The notes under the pieces were generated by a model that did not search any database, was not told the DNA's origin, and was given only the letters and a program-made list of their open reading frames with translations. DNA of 48,703 nt from Pacificibacter marinus (GTDB lineage Bacteria; Pseudomonadota; Alphaproteobacteria; Rhodobacterales; Rhodobacteraceae). The translations under genes were made by a program, and so were the position numbers. Shown here piece after piece: positions 27,384-37,566 of the stretch (positions are counted from its first letter, which is position 1; each line of letters starts with the position of its first letter). The DNA lies in assembly GCF_018860665.1 (NCBI RefSeq), contig NZ_JAHKPK010000026.1:1-48703 (forward strand). The letters run 5' to 3'.

Positions 27384-27797
27384 ATGTCCGATACACTTTT
27401 GAACGCCACTGCCCCTGATCTAGCGATGTTCGAACAAATCGCGCGCGCCACGATTTCTGAATTGCCGCCTGCATTCAAAGTTTTGGCAACCTCCGTTGGC
27501 GTCACAGTGATGGATTTCATCCCTGAGGATTTGATGGCTGAAATCGGTCTAGACGACCCCTTTGCGCTGACAGGGCTTTATACGGGCATCCCGATGACGG
27601 AAAAATCCACTATGGATCAAGCCACAGCACCGGACACCATTTGGCTGTTTCGCAGGCCCATTTTGGACGAATGGTGCCTGCGCGGCGATGTGACAATCCA
27701 ACAAATGGTTGCCCATGTCACAGTGCATGAACTGGCGCATCACTTTGGCTGGTCAGATGAAGAGATCGCCAAAATCGACAAATGGTGGGACCACTAG
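27384..27797 (+). CDS. Minimal zincin metallopeptidase-like protein
   Basis: This 137-aa protein has the HExxH zinc motif HELAH (115-119) within HVTVHELAHHFGWSDEEI. The third ligand may be the Asp/Glu just downstream, as in the short bacterial zincin families (Zincin_1/DUF1025-like). The rest, from FEQIARATISELPPAF to GLYTGIPM, matches the same family. GGAG lies a few bases before the ATG. Substrate and role are unknown; some relatives are non-secreted, and no signal peptide is seen here. Confidence 0.8.
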   Translation: MSDTLLNATAPDLAMFEQIARATISELPPAFKVLATSVGVTVMDFIPEDLMAEIGLDDPFALTGLYTGIPMTEKSTMDQATAPDTIWLFRRPILDEWCLRGDVTIQQMVAHVTVHELAHHFGWSDEEIAKIDKWWDH

Positions 27798-27800
27798 ATT

Positions 27801-29048
27801 TCAGGCGGCGGCGACAGATTTTTGCCCTGCCGCAATCGCCAAACCGTCAACCACGGCTGTGAAGGCTTCTGACTTGATCGACCGCGCGTCTGGTACCACC
27901 GCTTTGATGGCGTCCGGCACGATGGACATCAAGCTGGTGCCGCCGACATAGACAACTGCGCCGATGGCCTCAGGGGACACGCCCGCAAGCTTCAATGTCT
28001 CGGCTGCGGCCTCAGTCAATTCGGCCTTATAACGGCCCAAAGACGCGCTCATCCCTGCCTCATCCAACTGGGAACTCAGACCTTTCTCAACCAATCCAAG
28101 CTCAATCACGCCCTGCCCGCCGGTGTTAACTGCGATTTTTCCGGCCTCGACCGCAAAGGCGACGTCATGGCCCAGTTCGGCCTCGATCACCTCATAGAGA
28201 CGCGCCAATTTATCGGGTTCAACCGCGTGACGTTGCAGGTCTTTGATCAAACGTTCGGTATCTTTGGTGTAAAGAAACGGGATTTTCTGCCAAGTCGCCA
28301 GATCATTAAACAGCGTGGCAGGCACAGGCAAAAGCCCGTCCGCCAAAGCGCGGCGCACCTTGGTGCCAGCCCCGAACAGCGGCATCACATAATCCAGCGA
28401 CAAGGCGCGGTCCAAATGGGTGCCACCCAAACGCACACCATAGGACGCCAATATATCAGCCTTACCATCTGCTTTGCGAAACACGGTAAAGTCTGATGTC
28501 CCGCCACCGATATCCACGACCAAACCGATCTCGCCTGCGGCCAAATCTTGCGCGGCCAAAGCGGCGGCTTCGGGTTCGGGCAGAAAATCGATATGCTTGA
28601 AACCGGCCCGCTGGTAAGCCTCTGTTAAATCGATCAAAGCCTGCGCATTCGCCGTATCATTGCTAGAATGAAACCGCACAGGACGCCCCGAGACAACACC
28701 CGTCACAGGCTGGCGCACATGATCTTCTGTGCGCGTGCGCAGCTCGGTGAGAAATTGCGTGATCACATCCAAAAGGCTTTGCCGTTTGGGACCAATCAAG
28801 CGTTGTTCACGTAACAAAGGCGTGCCCAAAACCGATTTGAGCGCACGCATATAACGCCCCTCATCACCCGCGATCAACGCGCGGTTGGCAGCAGAGCCAA
28901 GACGCATATTGCCCCGTGCATCAAAAAATACAGCCGTGGGCAGAGTTTTCGCGCCCTCTTCAATGTCCACCAACCAAGGCTGACCATTCACGGCCAAACC
29001 CACAGCCGAGTTGGAGGTTCCGAAATCGATTCCGACAGTGAGTTCCAT
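27801..29048 (-). CDS. Hsp70-family chaperone-like protein (YegD type)
   Basis: This 415-aa actin-like ATPase carries only the Hsp70 nucleotide-binding domain. The phosphate-1 motif is GIDFGTSNSAVG (5-16), phosphate-2 is [16 protein letters not shown], and the adenosine motif is VVYVGGTSLMSIV. No C-terminal peptide-binding domain is present, as in YegD-like proteins, which are not full DnaK chaperones. The cellular role is unknown. It ends three bases after the convergent zincin gene and lies downstream of nadE, with a terminator between. Confidence 0.85.
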   Translation of the reverse strand: MELTVGIDFGTSNSAVGLAVNGQPWLVDIEEGAKTLPTAVFFDARGNMRLGSAANRALIAGDEGRYMRALKSVLGTPLLREQRLIGPKRQSLLDVITQFLTELRTRTEDHVRQPVTGVVSGRPVRFHSSNDTANAQALIDLTEAYQRAGFKHIDFLPEPEAAALAAQDLAAGEIGLVVDIGGGTSDFTVFRKADGKADILASYGVRLGGTHLDRALSLDYVMPLFGAGTKVRRALADGLLPVPATLFNDLATWQKIPFLYTKDTERLIKDLQRHAVEPDKLARLYEVIEAELGHDVAFAVEAGKIAVNTGGQGVIELGLVEKGLSSQLDEAGMSASLGRYKAELTEAAAETLKLAGVSPEAIGAVVYVGGTSLMSIVPDAIKAVVPDARSIKSEAFTAVVDGLAIAAGQKSVAAA

Positions 29049-29120
29049 GGACGCGCGCTCTACCTAATACTGTAAAGAGCGTGGTGATACGGCATGAATT
29101 GGGCGTGTTCAAGGGTACAA

Positions 29121-29150
29121 ATCGGCGCAAATCCACTTGGCTGCGCCGAT
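29121..29150 (-). terminator. Hairpin downstream of nadE
   Basis: ATCGGCGCA and TGCGCCGAT form a perfect 9-bp stem about 19 bases past the nadE stop; on the minus strand TTTG follows. It is a likely intrinsic terminator with a short T-run. Confidence 0.65.
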
Positions 29151-29168
29151 GATCTTTTATCCAGTGAT

Positions 29169-30827
29169 TTAGTCCTGATCCCGCCAGCGATTGGCAATCG
29201 GATACCGACGATCCAACCAAAACGCGCGCGGCGTCAGACGCGTACCGGGGGCAGATTGGAACCGTTTGTATTCAGAAATATAAACAAGATGTTCGACCCG
29301 CTTCACCACATCGCGGGCGTAGCCTTGTGCTTCGATCTCGGCAACGCTGAGTTCGTGATCCACCAAGCCCTCAAGAATCGCATCCAGCACGTCATAGGGC
29401 GGCAAGCTATCGTCATCGCGTTGATCTGGGCGCAGCTCGGCTGACGGCGGCTTGTCGATGATCGACACAGGGATCACTTCGCCCGCAGGACCATTCATCC
29501 AAGGCCGGTGATTGGCATTGCGCCAGCGGCATTGTTCGAACACGCGGGTTTTGTACAGGTCTTTGATCGGGTTATAACCTCCGTTCATGTCGCCATATAT
29601 CGTACAATAGCCCACGGCAACTTCGGATTTATTGCCCGTGGTCAAAAGCATTTCGCCAAATTTATTGGACAAGGCCATCAACAATAGACCACGCAGGCGC
29701 GACTGCACGTTTTCTTCGGTGGTGTCGGCCTCGCGCCCTTCAAACAGCGGGGCAAGCGTGTCAGTTATCGCATCACGCCCCGCTTTGATCGGCACAAAAT
29801 CATAGTGACAGCCCAGACGATTGGCGATGTCTTTGGCGTCATCCAGCGAGCCTTGCGATGTGTATTCAGACGGCAACATCACACAGCGCACGTTGTCGGC
29901 GCCCAGCGCATCGGCGGCAATCGTGGCGACAATCGCAGAATCGATCCCGCCGGACAGACCCAGAAGAACCTTTTTGAAACCGGTTTTCCCCATGTAATCG
30001 CGCAAGGATTCGACCATGGCGCGATAGTCTTGTTCCCATTCATCAGGATGTGTTGTGATCTCGCCTTGCTCGGCCACCCAAGCCCCGTCAGTCTGCACAA
30101 AATCTACATGGCGCAAGGCCTCGTCGAACACAGGCAGTTGATGCGCGATTTTGCCGTGACGGTTGAGCACAAAAGAGCCGCCATCAAACACTTGATCGTC
30201 CTGTCCACCGACCATGTTGAGATAAACCAGCGGCAGATCATTTTCGGTTACACGGGCCACCATATGGCCCAAACGACGGTCAAATTTATTGCGGTAGTAA
30301 GGCGACCCGTTGGGCACCAACAGGATTTCCGCGCCCGTTTCGGCCAAAGCCTCAGACACATCCCCATGCCACGCATCTTCGCAAATCGGTGTGCCGATGC
30401 GGATCGGACCAACACGGTACGGCCCATGCACATCGCCGCTTTCATACAGGCGCACTTCGTCAAACACGGTCTCATTGGGACGGTGATGTTTCAGAACGAC
30501 AGTTTGCACCTTGCCCTCAGACAAAATCCAATAGCCGTTGTACAGCTTGTCGCCATAAGCATAAGGCCCGCCGATGCCCATCGCAGGCCCATCAGCGGTC
30601 AAAGGGGCCAATGCTTCAATCGCACGCATGGCGTGACTGGTGAAAGCGGGCTTCATCACCAAATCTTGAGTTTGGTAACCGGTGATAAACATTTCCGTAA
30701 AGGCGATCATGTCAGCGTTTGCTGATTTGGCCTGCGCGTAAGCCGCGCGCGCGGCGTCAGCGTTGGCGTCAATCGCACCAAGCGACGGGTTCAATTGTGC
30801 CAACGTCAGGCGGAATTTATCGGTCAT
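29169..30827 (-). CDS. nadE: NAD+ synthase, glutamine-hydrolysing
   Basis: This enzyme amidates nicotinate adenine dinucleotide to NAD+ using glutamine. It has 552 aa. The N-terminal nitrilase-type glutaminase domain has the triad E45, K113 and C149 (in GTPICEDAW). The C-terminal synthetase domain has the PP-loop LSGGIDSA (291-298). The two-domain form can use glutamine directly. AGAGG precedes the ATG. It completes the pathway step after nadD, which lies about 20 kb away. Confidence 0.95.
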   Translation of the reverse strand: MTDKFRLTLAQLNPSLGAIDANADAARAAYAQAKSANADMIAFTEMFITGYQTQDLVMKPAFTSHAMRAIEALAPLTADGPAMGIGGPYAYGDKLYNGYWILSEGKVQTVVLKHHRPNETVFDEVRLYESGDVHGPYRVGPIRIGTPICEDAWHGDVSEALAETGAEILLVPNGSPYYRNKFDRRLGHMVARVTENDLPLVYLNMVGGQDDQVFDGGSFVLNRHGKIAHQLPVFDEALRHVDFVQTDGAWVAEQGEITTHPDEWEQDYRAMVESLRDYMGKTGFKKVLLGLSGGIDSAIVATIAADALGADNVRCVMLPSEYTSQGSLDDAKDIANRLGCHYDFVPIKAGRDAITDTLAPLFEGREADTTEENVQSRLRGLLLMALSNKFGEMLLTTGNKSEVAVGYCTIYGDMNGGYNPIKDLYKTRVFEQCRWRNANHRPWMNGPAGEVIPVSIIDKPPSAELRPDQRDDDSLPPYDVLDAILEGLVDHELSVAEIEAQGYARDVVKRVEHLVYISEYKRFQSAPGTRLTPRAFWLDRRYPIANRWRDQD

Positions 30828-31023
30828 TTCACAGGCCTCTTACACTTTGAGACAGGTTTAGCAGACTGAGCGGCAAGGGAAAGCCGATGACACCAAAAAC
30901 ATTTGCTCACAGCCGCCAGACTGCCTAGGTTAGCGGCAACACTTGGCCCGTCCTTGGGCCGTAATTTCGACAAAAGCGCCCGATTTGGACGCATCCGCCA
31001 CAGACCGCAACGGGAAGACCAAA

Positions 31024-32499
31024 GTGACCAATATCAAACGCAGCCTTGCCATGCTCAGCCTCGCGACCGCTCTGGTCCTCCCCTCTGTCACCCTTGCACA
31101 AGACGGTAAAGTGCAAACACGTCAATATGACGAAGGCGGATTGTATGAAGGCACATTCCAAGACGGCCAACAACATGGCACCGGCACCTACCGTTTGCCC
31201 AACGGGTTCGAATACACAGGCGACTGGGTCATGGGCGAAATCAAAGGCCAAGGCGTGGCGCGATATCCTGACGGCGCGGTCTATGAGGGCGCCTTTGAAA
31301 AGGGCAAACAGCATGGGTTCGGCAAGATCACCTATGCAGATGGCGGCACCTTTGAGGGCGATTGGGAAAACGGCGTGATCACCGGATCTGGCGTGGCCCA
31401 TTACGCCAGCGGCATCACCTATGAAGGCGGTTTCTTGAACAACAACCACCACGGCCAAGGCCGCATGGAAAGCCCCACCGGCTATGTCTATGAGGGCGCT
31501 TGGGTCAATGGCGTCAAAGAAGGTAAAGGTACGATCACTTACCCCGAGGGCGCTGTTTACGTCGGCAACCTGTCACTTGATGTGCGACATGGTTCGGGCG
31601 TTTTAACCCTGCCAGATGGCTTGACGCTGGATTGCCAATGGGTGGCAGGTCAATGCAACGGGATCGGCACCATCAGTCAGCCAAACGGCGATGTCTACAC
31701 CGGCATGCTTGTGGATGGAAAACGCCAAGGCGAAGGGCAAGTCACCTATGCCAATGGTGATCTGTATGTCGGCGACTTTGACGACGACAAACGTCACGGC
31801 GCGGGCACATTTACCGGCACTGACGGCTATATTTACACTGGCGCATGGGTCCAAGGCCGCATTGAGGGCAAAGGCCAAGTCACTTACCCTGATGGCTCAG
31901 TCTATGTTGGCGATTTCTTAGACGATTTGGCGCATGGCATGGGCAAAATCACCTATCCCGGCGGCACGACATATGATGGCGCGTGGGAATATGGCGTGAT
32001 TGAGGGCATGGGGCGCGCAGAATATGCCAACGGGTTGATCTATGAAGGTATGTTCCACAACGCGCAAAACCACGGCAAAGGTAAAATGACCTACACCGAT
32101 GGGTTCATTTATGATGGCGATTGGAACAACGGCGAACGCTCAGGAAAAGGCATAGCAACCTACGCGGATGGCACGACCTATGACGGCGATTTTCTGGGCG
32201 GCAAACGCGAAGGCACCGGCACGCTAACTATGCCGACAGGCTACACTTACGTGGGCGAATGGAAAGATGGCGAAATCAACGGGCTCGGCACCGCCACATA
32301 TGCCAATGGCGACGTTTACGTTGGTCTGTTTGCAGGCGGCAAACGCCAAGGCCGCGGCACGATCACCTATGCTTCGGGTGAAGTCGCTTCGGGCGAATGG
32401 GCAGACGGCGCGTTGATTACGACCAGTGAACCAGAGGCAACGACAGAAACACAAGAGCCCCCAGCAACAGAAGCGGCGGAAGTCCCTGCCAACGAATAA
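31024..32499 (+). CDS. Exported MORN-repeat protein
   Basis: This is a 491-aa secreted or periplasmic protein. It starts at a GTG with GGGAAGA upstream, followed by a Sec signal peptide (residues 1-25, ending VTLAQ). Eighteen full MORN repeats of exactly 23 residues follow from about residue 41 (for example YEGAFEKGKQHGFGKITYAD), plus a nineteenth partial. The repeats alternate in their third to fourth core residue, F-type then W-type, with a shift near repeat 9. The tail is a Thr/Glu/Ala/Pro-rich stretch. MORN arrays often bind lipids or proteins; the role here is unknown. Confidence 0.85.
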   Translation: MTNIKRSLAMLSLATALVLPSVTLAQDGKVQTRQYDEGGLYEGTFQDGQQHGTGTYRLPNGFEYTGDWVMGEIKGQGVARYPDGAVYEGAFEKGKQHGFGKITYADGGTFEGDWENGVITGSGVAHYASGITYEGGFLNNNHHGQGRMESPTGYVYEGAWVNGVKEGKGTITYPEGAVYVGNLSLDVRHGSGVLTLPDGLTLDCQWVAGQCNGIGTISQPNGDVYTGMLVDGKRQGEGQVTYANGDLYVGDFDDDKRHGAGTFTGTDGYIYTGAWVQGRIEGKGQVTYPDGSVYVGDFLDDLAHGMGKITYPGGTTYDGAWEYGVIEGMGRAEYANGLIYEGMFHNAQNHGKGKMTYTDGFIYDGDWNNGERSGKGIATYADGTTYDGDFLGGKREGTGTLTMPTGYTYVGEWKDGEINGLGTATYANGDVYVGLFAGGKRQGRGTITYASGEVASGEWADGALITTSEPEATTETQEPPATEAAEVPANE

Positions 32500-32528
32500 C
32501 GGCGTGTTTTATCGTAATTTTGCCAAAA

Positions 32529-32550
32529 CATCCGCTCTGAGAGACGGATA
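32529..32550. repeat. Small hairpin after the MORN gene
   Basis: ATCCG-CTCT-G-AGAG-A-CGGAT forms a compact stem-loop between two convergent genes. It has no U-tract and may be a weak terminator. Confidence 0.35.
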
Positions 32551-32581
32551 AGACCGGATCGTTTACACAAACGCCCCAGGC

Positions 32582-33244
32582 TCACCACGGCACTTCTGCG
32601 CCGCGCCAATCATAAAACTTGCCCGTATTTTCAGGAAATGCGTTTTCCAAAATGCGTAACATGTTTTGCGCGGCCTCATCTGGGGATACGGTCTTGTTTG
32701 TCCTTTGGTAATCTTCGGTAAACTTTGTCGCGACAGTTCCAGGGTGATAAGCAATCACACAAGACTGCTTGTGCGAGCGCGACAATTCTATCGCGGCAGT
32801 GTGAACCACTTGGTTGAGCGCGGCTTTTGCGGCACGGTAACTGTACCACCCACCCATTCTATTATCAGTGATAGAGCCCACACGCGCCGTCAGCACAGCC
32901 ACCTTGCAAGGGCTATTTTTAGACAAAAGACGTGGCAATGCACGCAGGATCATCGCAGGGCCAATACAATTCACCATGAACTGGTCCGCCATAGCATCGG
33001 GAGCCAAAGCTTTGATCGTTTTCTCTGGTGGTCCCCCTGCCCCATCAAGCTGCCCCGTTGCAATCACAACCAAATCAAACACTTCGGTGATATCTGCGAA
33101 AGCCACGTCGATGCTATCAGGTTTGCGAAAATCCAAACCGTGGGTACTGCGCGACAGCCCGATGACGTCCCATCCAAAGCTGCGCAAATTTGCGTCAACT
33201 GCCGCGCCGATGCCGCCTGTGTGTCCAATGATCAATGCGCGCAT
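32582..33244 (-). CDS. SDR-family oxidoreductase
   Basis: This is a 220-aa short-chain dehydrogenase/reductase. The Rossmann motif GHTGGIGAAV (7-16) binds the nicotinamide cofactor, and the catalytic YSYRAAK gives the YxxxK pair. NCIGPAMIL contains the conserved N and AYHPGTVAT the usual PG motif. Relatives include C-signal-like proteins. The substrate is unknown. GGGGAG precedes the ATG at 33244. Confidence 0.85.
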   Translation of the reverse strand: MRALIIGHTGGIGAAVDANLRSFGWDVIGLSRSTHGLDFRKPDSIDVAFADITEVFDLVVIATGQLDGAGGPPEKTIKALAPDAMADQFMVNCIGPAMILRALPRLLSKNSPCKVAVLTARVGSITDNRMGGWYSYRAAKAALNQVVHTAAIELSRSHKQSCVIAYHPGTVATKFTEDYQRTNKTVSPDEAAQNMLRILENAFPENTGKFYDWRGAEVPW

Positions 33245-33324
33245 GAATATCTCCCCTTTTACAGACTACGCTGAGGCATTGAAAAAAGTTCACTTTTGGG
33301 GGTTTTCTTTAGCCGCCCCGTGAT

Positions 33325-33330
33325 TATAGT
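33325..33330 (+). promoter_or_regulatory. Putative -10 element before the leu leader peptide
   Basis: TATAGT lies seven bases before the leader ATG at 33338, so the transcript could start at or next to the ATG and be leaderless. No good -35 is seen (TTTTCT at a 16-base spacing is poor), so the call is tentative. Confidence 0.3.
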
Positions 33331-33337
33331 CGCCCGT

Positions 33338-33424
33338 ATGACGAACCAGACACATATTTCAACCCAGTCCCTGCGTGACAGCGCAGCGCTTCGTCGTGAC
33401 CTACTTCTTCTTAGCTGCTTCTGA
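33338..33424 (+). CDS. leuL: Leucine-rich leader peptide upstream of leuA
   Basis: This 28-codon ORF reads MTNQTHISTQSLRDSAAL and then RRDLLLLSCF before TGA. Four consecutive leucine codons (CTA CTT CTT CTT) lie six to eight codons from the stop, the classic arrangement for ribosome-mediated attenuation by leucyl-tRNA. It sits 91 bases before leuA. No Shine-Dalgarno is evident, consistent with a leaderless start. Two competing RNA stems overlap its end. The symbol follows function only; the mechanism is inferred. Confidence 0.8.
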   Translation: MTNQTHISTQSLRDSAALRRDLLLLSCF

Positions 33425-33465
33425 GCGTGCCTTCGGCGCGACCGCTCAGAAGTGAACAGCGCGCC
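33418..33465 (+). promoter_or_regulatory. Candidate leu attenuator: two mutually exclusive stems
   Basis: CTTCTGAGCG (33418-33427), overlapping the leader stop, pairs perfectly with CGCTCAGAAG (33443-33452). GGCGCG (33435-33440) in its loop pairs with CGCGCC (33460-33465). The two stems cannot both form as simple hairpins. A ribosome stalled at the Leu codons would block the first stem. There is no T-run after either stem, so termination, if any, may be Rho-dependent or the control may act on translation. Confidence 0.6.
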
Positions 33466-33515
33466 AAGTCGAACACCCCAAAAACAGTATAGCTAAGAAC
33501 ATCGAGAGACCTCAC

Positions 33516-35093
33516 ATGACATCTGTATCCGACAAGAACCAAGTATTGATTTTCGACACGACGCTGCGCGATGGCGAGCAATCCCCTGGCGCCACCATGA
33601 GCCACAACGAGAAGCTGGAAATTGCCAGCTTGCTGGATGAAATGGGCGTCGATATTATTGAAGCGGGTTTTCCGATTGCCTCTCAAGGCGACTTTGACGC
33701 GGTCTCCGAGATTGCTAAGAACTCTAAGAATTCCGTGATCTGTGGTTTGGCGCGCGCCAGCATTGGCGATATTGATCGCTGCATGGAAGCGGTGAAACAT
33801 GCCGCACGCCCACGCATTCACACCTTTATTGGCACCTCGCCTTTGCACCGCGACATCACGGCGCTCAACATGGATGAGATGGCGGATAAGATCCACGACA
33901 CTGTCACCCACGCGCGCAATCTGTGTGACAATGTGCAGTGGTCACCAATGGATGCGATCCGCACAGAACATGATTACCTGTGCCGTGTGGTCGAAATTGC
34001 TATCAAAGCAGGTGCCACAACGATCAACATCCCCGACACTGTTGGCTATACCATTCCGCGCGAAAGCTCTGACATCATCAAGATGCTGTTGGAACGGGTG
34101 CCTGGCGCTGACGACATCATTTTCGCCACGCATTGTCACAACGATCTGGGAATGGCGACAGCCAACTCTTTGGCCGCAGTTGAGGCTGGCGCACGCCAAA
34201 TCGAATGTACCATCAACGGTTTGGGCGAACGCGCGGGCAACACAGCGCTGGAAGAGGTCGTGATGGCGCTGAAAGTGCGCCAAGACATCATGCCTTATGC
34301 GACCAAAATCGACACCACCAAGATCATGAACATCTCGCGCCGTGTGTCGCAAGTATCTGGTTTTGTGGTCCAGCCGAACAAAGCCATCGTTGGTAAAAAC
34401 GCATTTGCGCATGAATCTGGCATCCACCAAGACGGTATGCTGAAGAACGCGGAAACCTTTGAAATCATGCGCCCTGCGGATGTGGGCCTGTCTGGCACGT
34501 CCCTGCCTTTGGGCAAACATTCGGGCCGCGCCGCGTTGCGGGCCAAACTCGAAGAACTGGGCTATGAGCTGGGCGACAATCAGTTGAAAGACGTGTTCGT
34601 GCGTTTCAAAGAACTGGCAGATCGCAAAAAAGAAGTGCTCGATGATGACGTCGTCGCTTTGATGCAAGACACTGGGTCCGAAGGCCAAAACGAGTTCATC
34701 AAGATCAAGAAACTGCGGGTGATCTGTGGCTCGGAAGCGCCGCAAACCGCTGACATCATTTTGGAAATCGACGGCGAGGAACAGCATTGCACAGCAGAAG
34801 GTGACGGTCCTGTGGATGCAACATTCAAAGCCATCAAAACGCTTTACCCGACCAAGGCGCGTTTGCAGATTTACCAAGTGAACGCTGTGACAGAAGGCAC
34901 CGACGCGCAAGCGACTGTTTCTGTGCGCTTGGAAGAAGACGGGCGCATTGCCACGGGCCAGAGTTCGCACACTGATACGGTGTTTGCCTCAGCCAAGGCT
35001 TATGTCAACGCGGTCAATCGCTTGATCGTGCGCCGCACAAAATCTGCGCCGGGGGCTGACACCAAAGAAGTCAAATACACCGACGCGGGCTAA
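33516..35093 (+). CDS. leuA: 2-isopropylmalate synthase
   Basis: This enzyme commits 2-ketoisovalerate and acetyl-CoA to leucine synthesis in the cytoplasm and is normally feedback-inhibited by leucine. It has 525 aa, the long form. The catalytic HMGL-like domain starts with FDTTLRDGEQSPGATM and includes the metal-binding HCHNDLGMATANS. The linker region and the C-terminal LeuA dimer regulatory domain (QIYQVNAVTEGTDAQATVSV) follow. GAGAG lies before the ATG. The leader peptide upstream implies leucine-responsive expression. Confidence 0.96.
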   Translation: MTSVSDKNQVLIFDTTLRDGEQSPGATMSHNEKLEIASLLDEMGVDIIEAGFPIASQGDFDAVSEIAKNSKNSVICGLARASIGDIDRCMEAVKHAARPRIHTFIGTSPLHRDITALNMDEMADKIHDTVTHARNLCDNVQWSPMDAIRTEHDYLCRVVEIAIKAGATTINIPDTVGYTIPRESSDIIKMLLERVPGADDIIFATHCHNDLGMATANSLAAVEAGARQIECTINGLGERAGNTALEEVVMALKVRQDIMPYATKIDTTKIMNISRRVSQVSGFVVQPNKAIVGKNAFAHESGIHQDGMLKNAETFEIMRPADVGLSGTSLPLGKHSGRAALRAKLEELGYELGDNQLKDVFVRFKELADRKKEVLDDDVVALMQDTGSEGQNEFIKIKKLRVICGSEAPQTADIILEIDGEEQHCTAEGDGPVDATFKAIKTLYPTKARLQIYQVNAVTEGTDAQATVSVRLEEDGRIATGQSSHTDTVFASAKAYVNAVNRLIVRRTKSAPGADTKEVKYTDAG

Positions 35094-35113
35094 TCTGACT
35101 ATAATCGAACTGT

Positions 35114-35147
35114 GAAAGGGCGTGTCATCTGGCGCGCCCTTTTTTAT
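35114..35147 (+). terminator. Intrinsic terminator of leuA
   Basis: AGGGCG (35117-35122) pairs with CGCCCT (35135-35140), followed by TTTTTATT. It is about 20 bases past the leuA stop. Confidence 0.85.
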
Positions 35148-35274
35148 TAAGCCACGCGCCCAGTGCATGGACGATATGCAATCGCATTTTTACCTTGCGT
35201 CACAGATGGATAGACCTTGAAACCGCACGCGCCATGCGCACATGCAAAGACAGATACACAAAAGGATTCCTGCT

Positions 35275-36252
35275 ATGAAAAGCGCTGCACACACCACCTT
35301 TGGCGACCCCGTTGATGTCATGACATCTGCAGATATACCTTTGCCCGAACCCAAAGACGGCGAAGTGCGTATCCGCATGATCCTGTCGCCCATTCACAAT
35401 CACGATCTGTGGACGGTGCGCGGCGAGTATGGCTACAAACCAACACTGCCAGCCGTCGGCGGGTCCGAGGCCGTCGGCACGGTTGAAGCCGTCGGCGCAG
35501 GCGTCGATGCAGCCATGATCGGCCAACGGGTCGCCGCAGCAGGTATTCATGGCACATGGGCCGAGTATTTCATCGCCCCCGCAGCAGGTGTCATCCCCCT
35601 GCCCGATACAATCTCAGACGAGGCCGCGGCGCAATTGATTGCGATGCCATTCTCGGCCATCTCACTGCTTGATTTCATCAACGTATCCGAAGGCGATTGG
35701 GTCGTTCAAACTGCAGCCAACGGCGCTGTGGGAAAAATATTTGCCGAACTTGCGCGTTCTAAAGGCATTCACACTGTCAACTTGGTGCGCCGCAAGGCGG
35801 CAGTGGCCGAATTGGAAGCCATGGGTCTTGAGAATGTGATTTCCACGGATCAAGACGGCTGGAAAGAGCAAGCGCAGGCTTTAATCGGTGAGGTTGGCGC
35901 AAAAGCGGCAGTCGACTCTGTCGGTGGCGCGATGGGCGAAGATCTGGTTGATTTGCTGGGCTGGCAAGGCGAATTGATCACCTTTGGCACCGCCTCTGGC
36001 GCGCCGTTGACGCTCAATTCCGGCGCTTTGATATTCAAACATATCACGGTGAAAGGGTTCTGGGGCTCTAAAGTATCTGAGATGATGGAGCCAGCTAAAC
36101 GCGTGGGTTTGATCACGGAACTTGTAACGCTGGCGGCCACTGGCAAGTTGACACTGGACGCAGGCGGCGTCTTTGCCATTGACGAGATCACCCAAGCGGT
36201 GACGGCCGCGCAAACATCTGGACGCACAGGTAAAATCCTGATCCGCCCGTAA
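35275..36252 (+). CDS. MDR-family (zinc-type or quinone-type) oxidoreductase
   Basis: This 325-aa medium-chain dehydrogenase/reductase binds NADPH. The N-terminal GroES-like half contains VGGSEAVGTVEAVGAGV; the Rossmann half has QTAANGAVGKIFAELARSKG and later VDSVGG. It lacks the usual structural-zinc cysteines, so it is probably of the quinone or enoyl reductase type. Start: ATG at 35275 with AAAGGATT upstream, giving MKSAAHTTFG; the ATG 33 bases upstream has no ribosome site. The substrate is unknown. Confidence 0.85.
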   Translation: MKSAAHTTFGDPVDVMTSADIPLPEPKDGEVRIRMILSPIHNHDLWTVRGEYGYKPTLPAVGGSEAVGTVEAVGAGVDAAMIGQRVAAAGIHGTWAEYFIAPAAGVIPLPDTISDEAAAQLIAMPFSAISLLDFINVSEGDWVVQTAANGAVGKIFAELARSKGIHTVNLVRRKAAVAELEAMGLENVISTDQDGWKEQAQALIGEVGAKAAVDSVGGAMGEDLVDLLGWQGELITFGTASGAPLTLNSGALIFKHITVKGFWGSKVSEMMEPAKRVGLITELVTLAATGKLTLDAGGVFAIDEITQAVTAAQTSGRTGKILIRP

Positions 36253-36275
36253 CATACGCGACTATATAATGAGAC

Positions 36276-36308
36276 GATGCAAGCATGGGTCATTTCTATG
36301 CTTGCATC
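36276..36308 (+). terminator. Perfect 11-bp hairpin between the MDR gene and mreB
   Basis: GATGCAAGCAT (36276-36286) and ATGCTTGCATC (36298-36308) form an 11-bp perfect stem with an 11-base loop, 23 bases past the MDR stop. There is no T-run; it is a possible terminator or RNA end. Confidence 0.45.
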
Positions 36309-36408
36309 CATAAGCTGCACATTTATCCGCGACAGCCGCGTCACAAAGGCGAGACTTTGCCTGAGGTGTGCATCCGCCCCTTTCCCAAGGACGCTCAGAG
36401 GCATATAA

Positions 36409-37500
<1,092 letters not shown>

Positions 37501-37566
37501 TCGCTGGCCACAGGGGGACAGTGCATGCGCCCCTTGCCCGCGATCCTTTAAAGGTTCGAAGTAAAC

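Noticed and set aside
31140-32400. Regular DNA periodicity that could suggest a CRISPR or satellite array
   Set aside because: The 69-base period is the codon-level echo of 23-residue MORN repeats in an open reading frame; units are diverged and there are no spacers.
33942-34970. Minus-strand frame (342 codons)
   Set aside because: It is antisense to leuA; low-quality composition rich in His, Phe and Arg.
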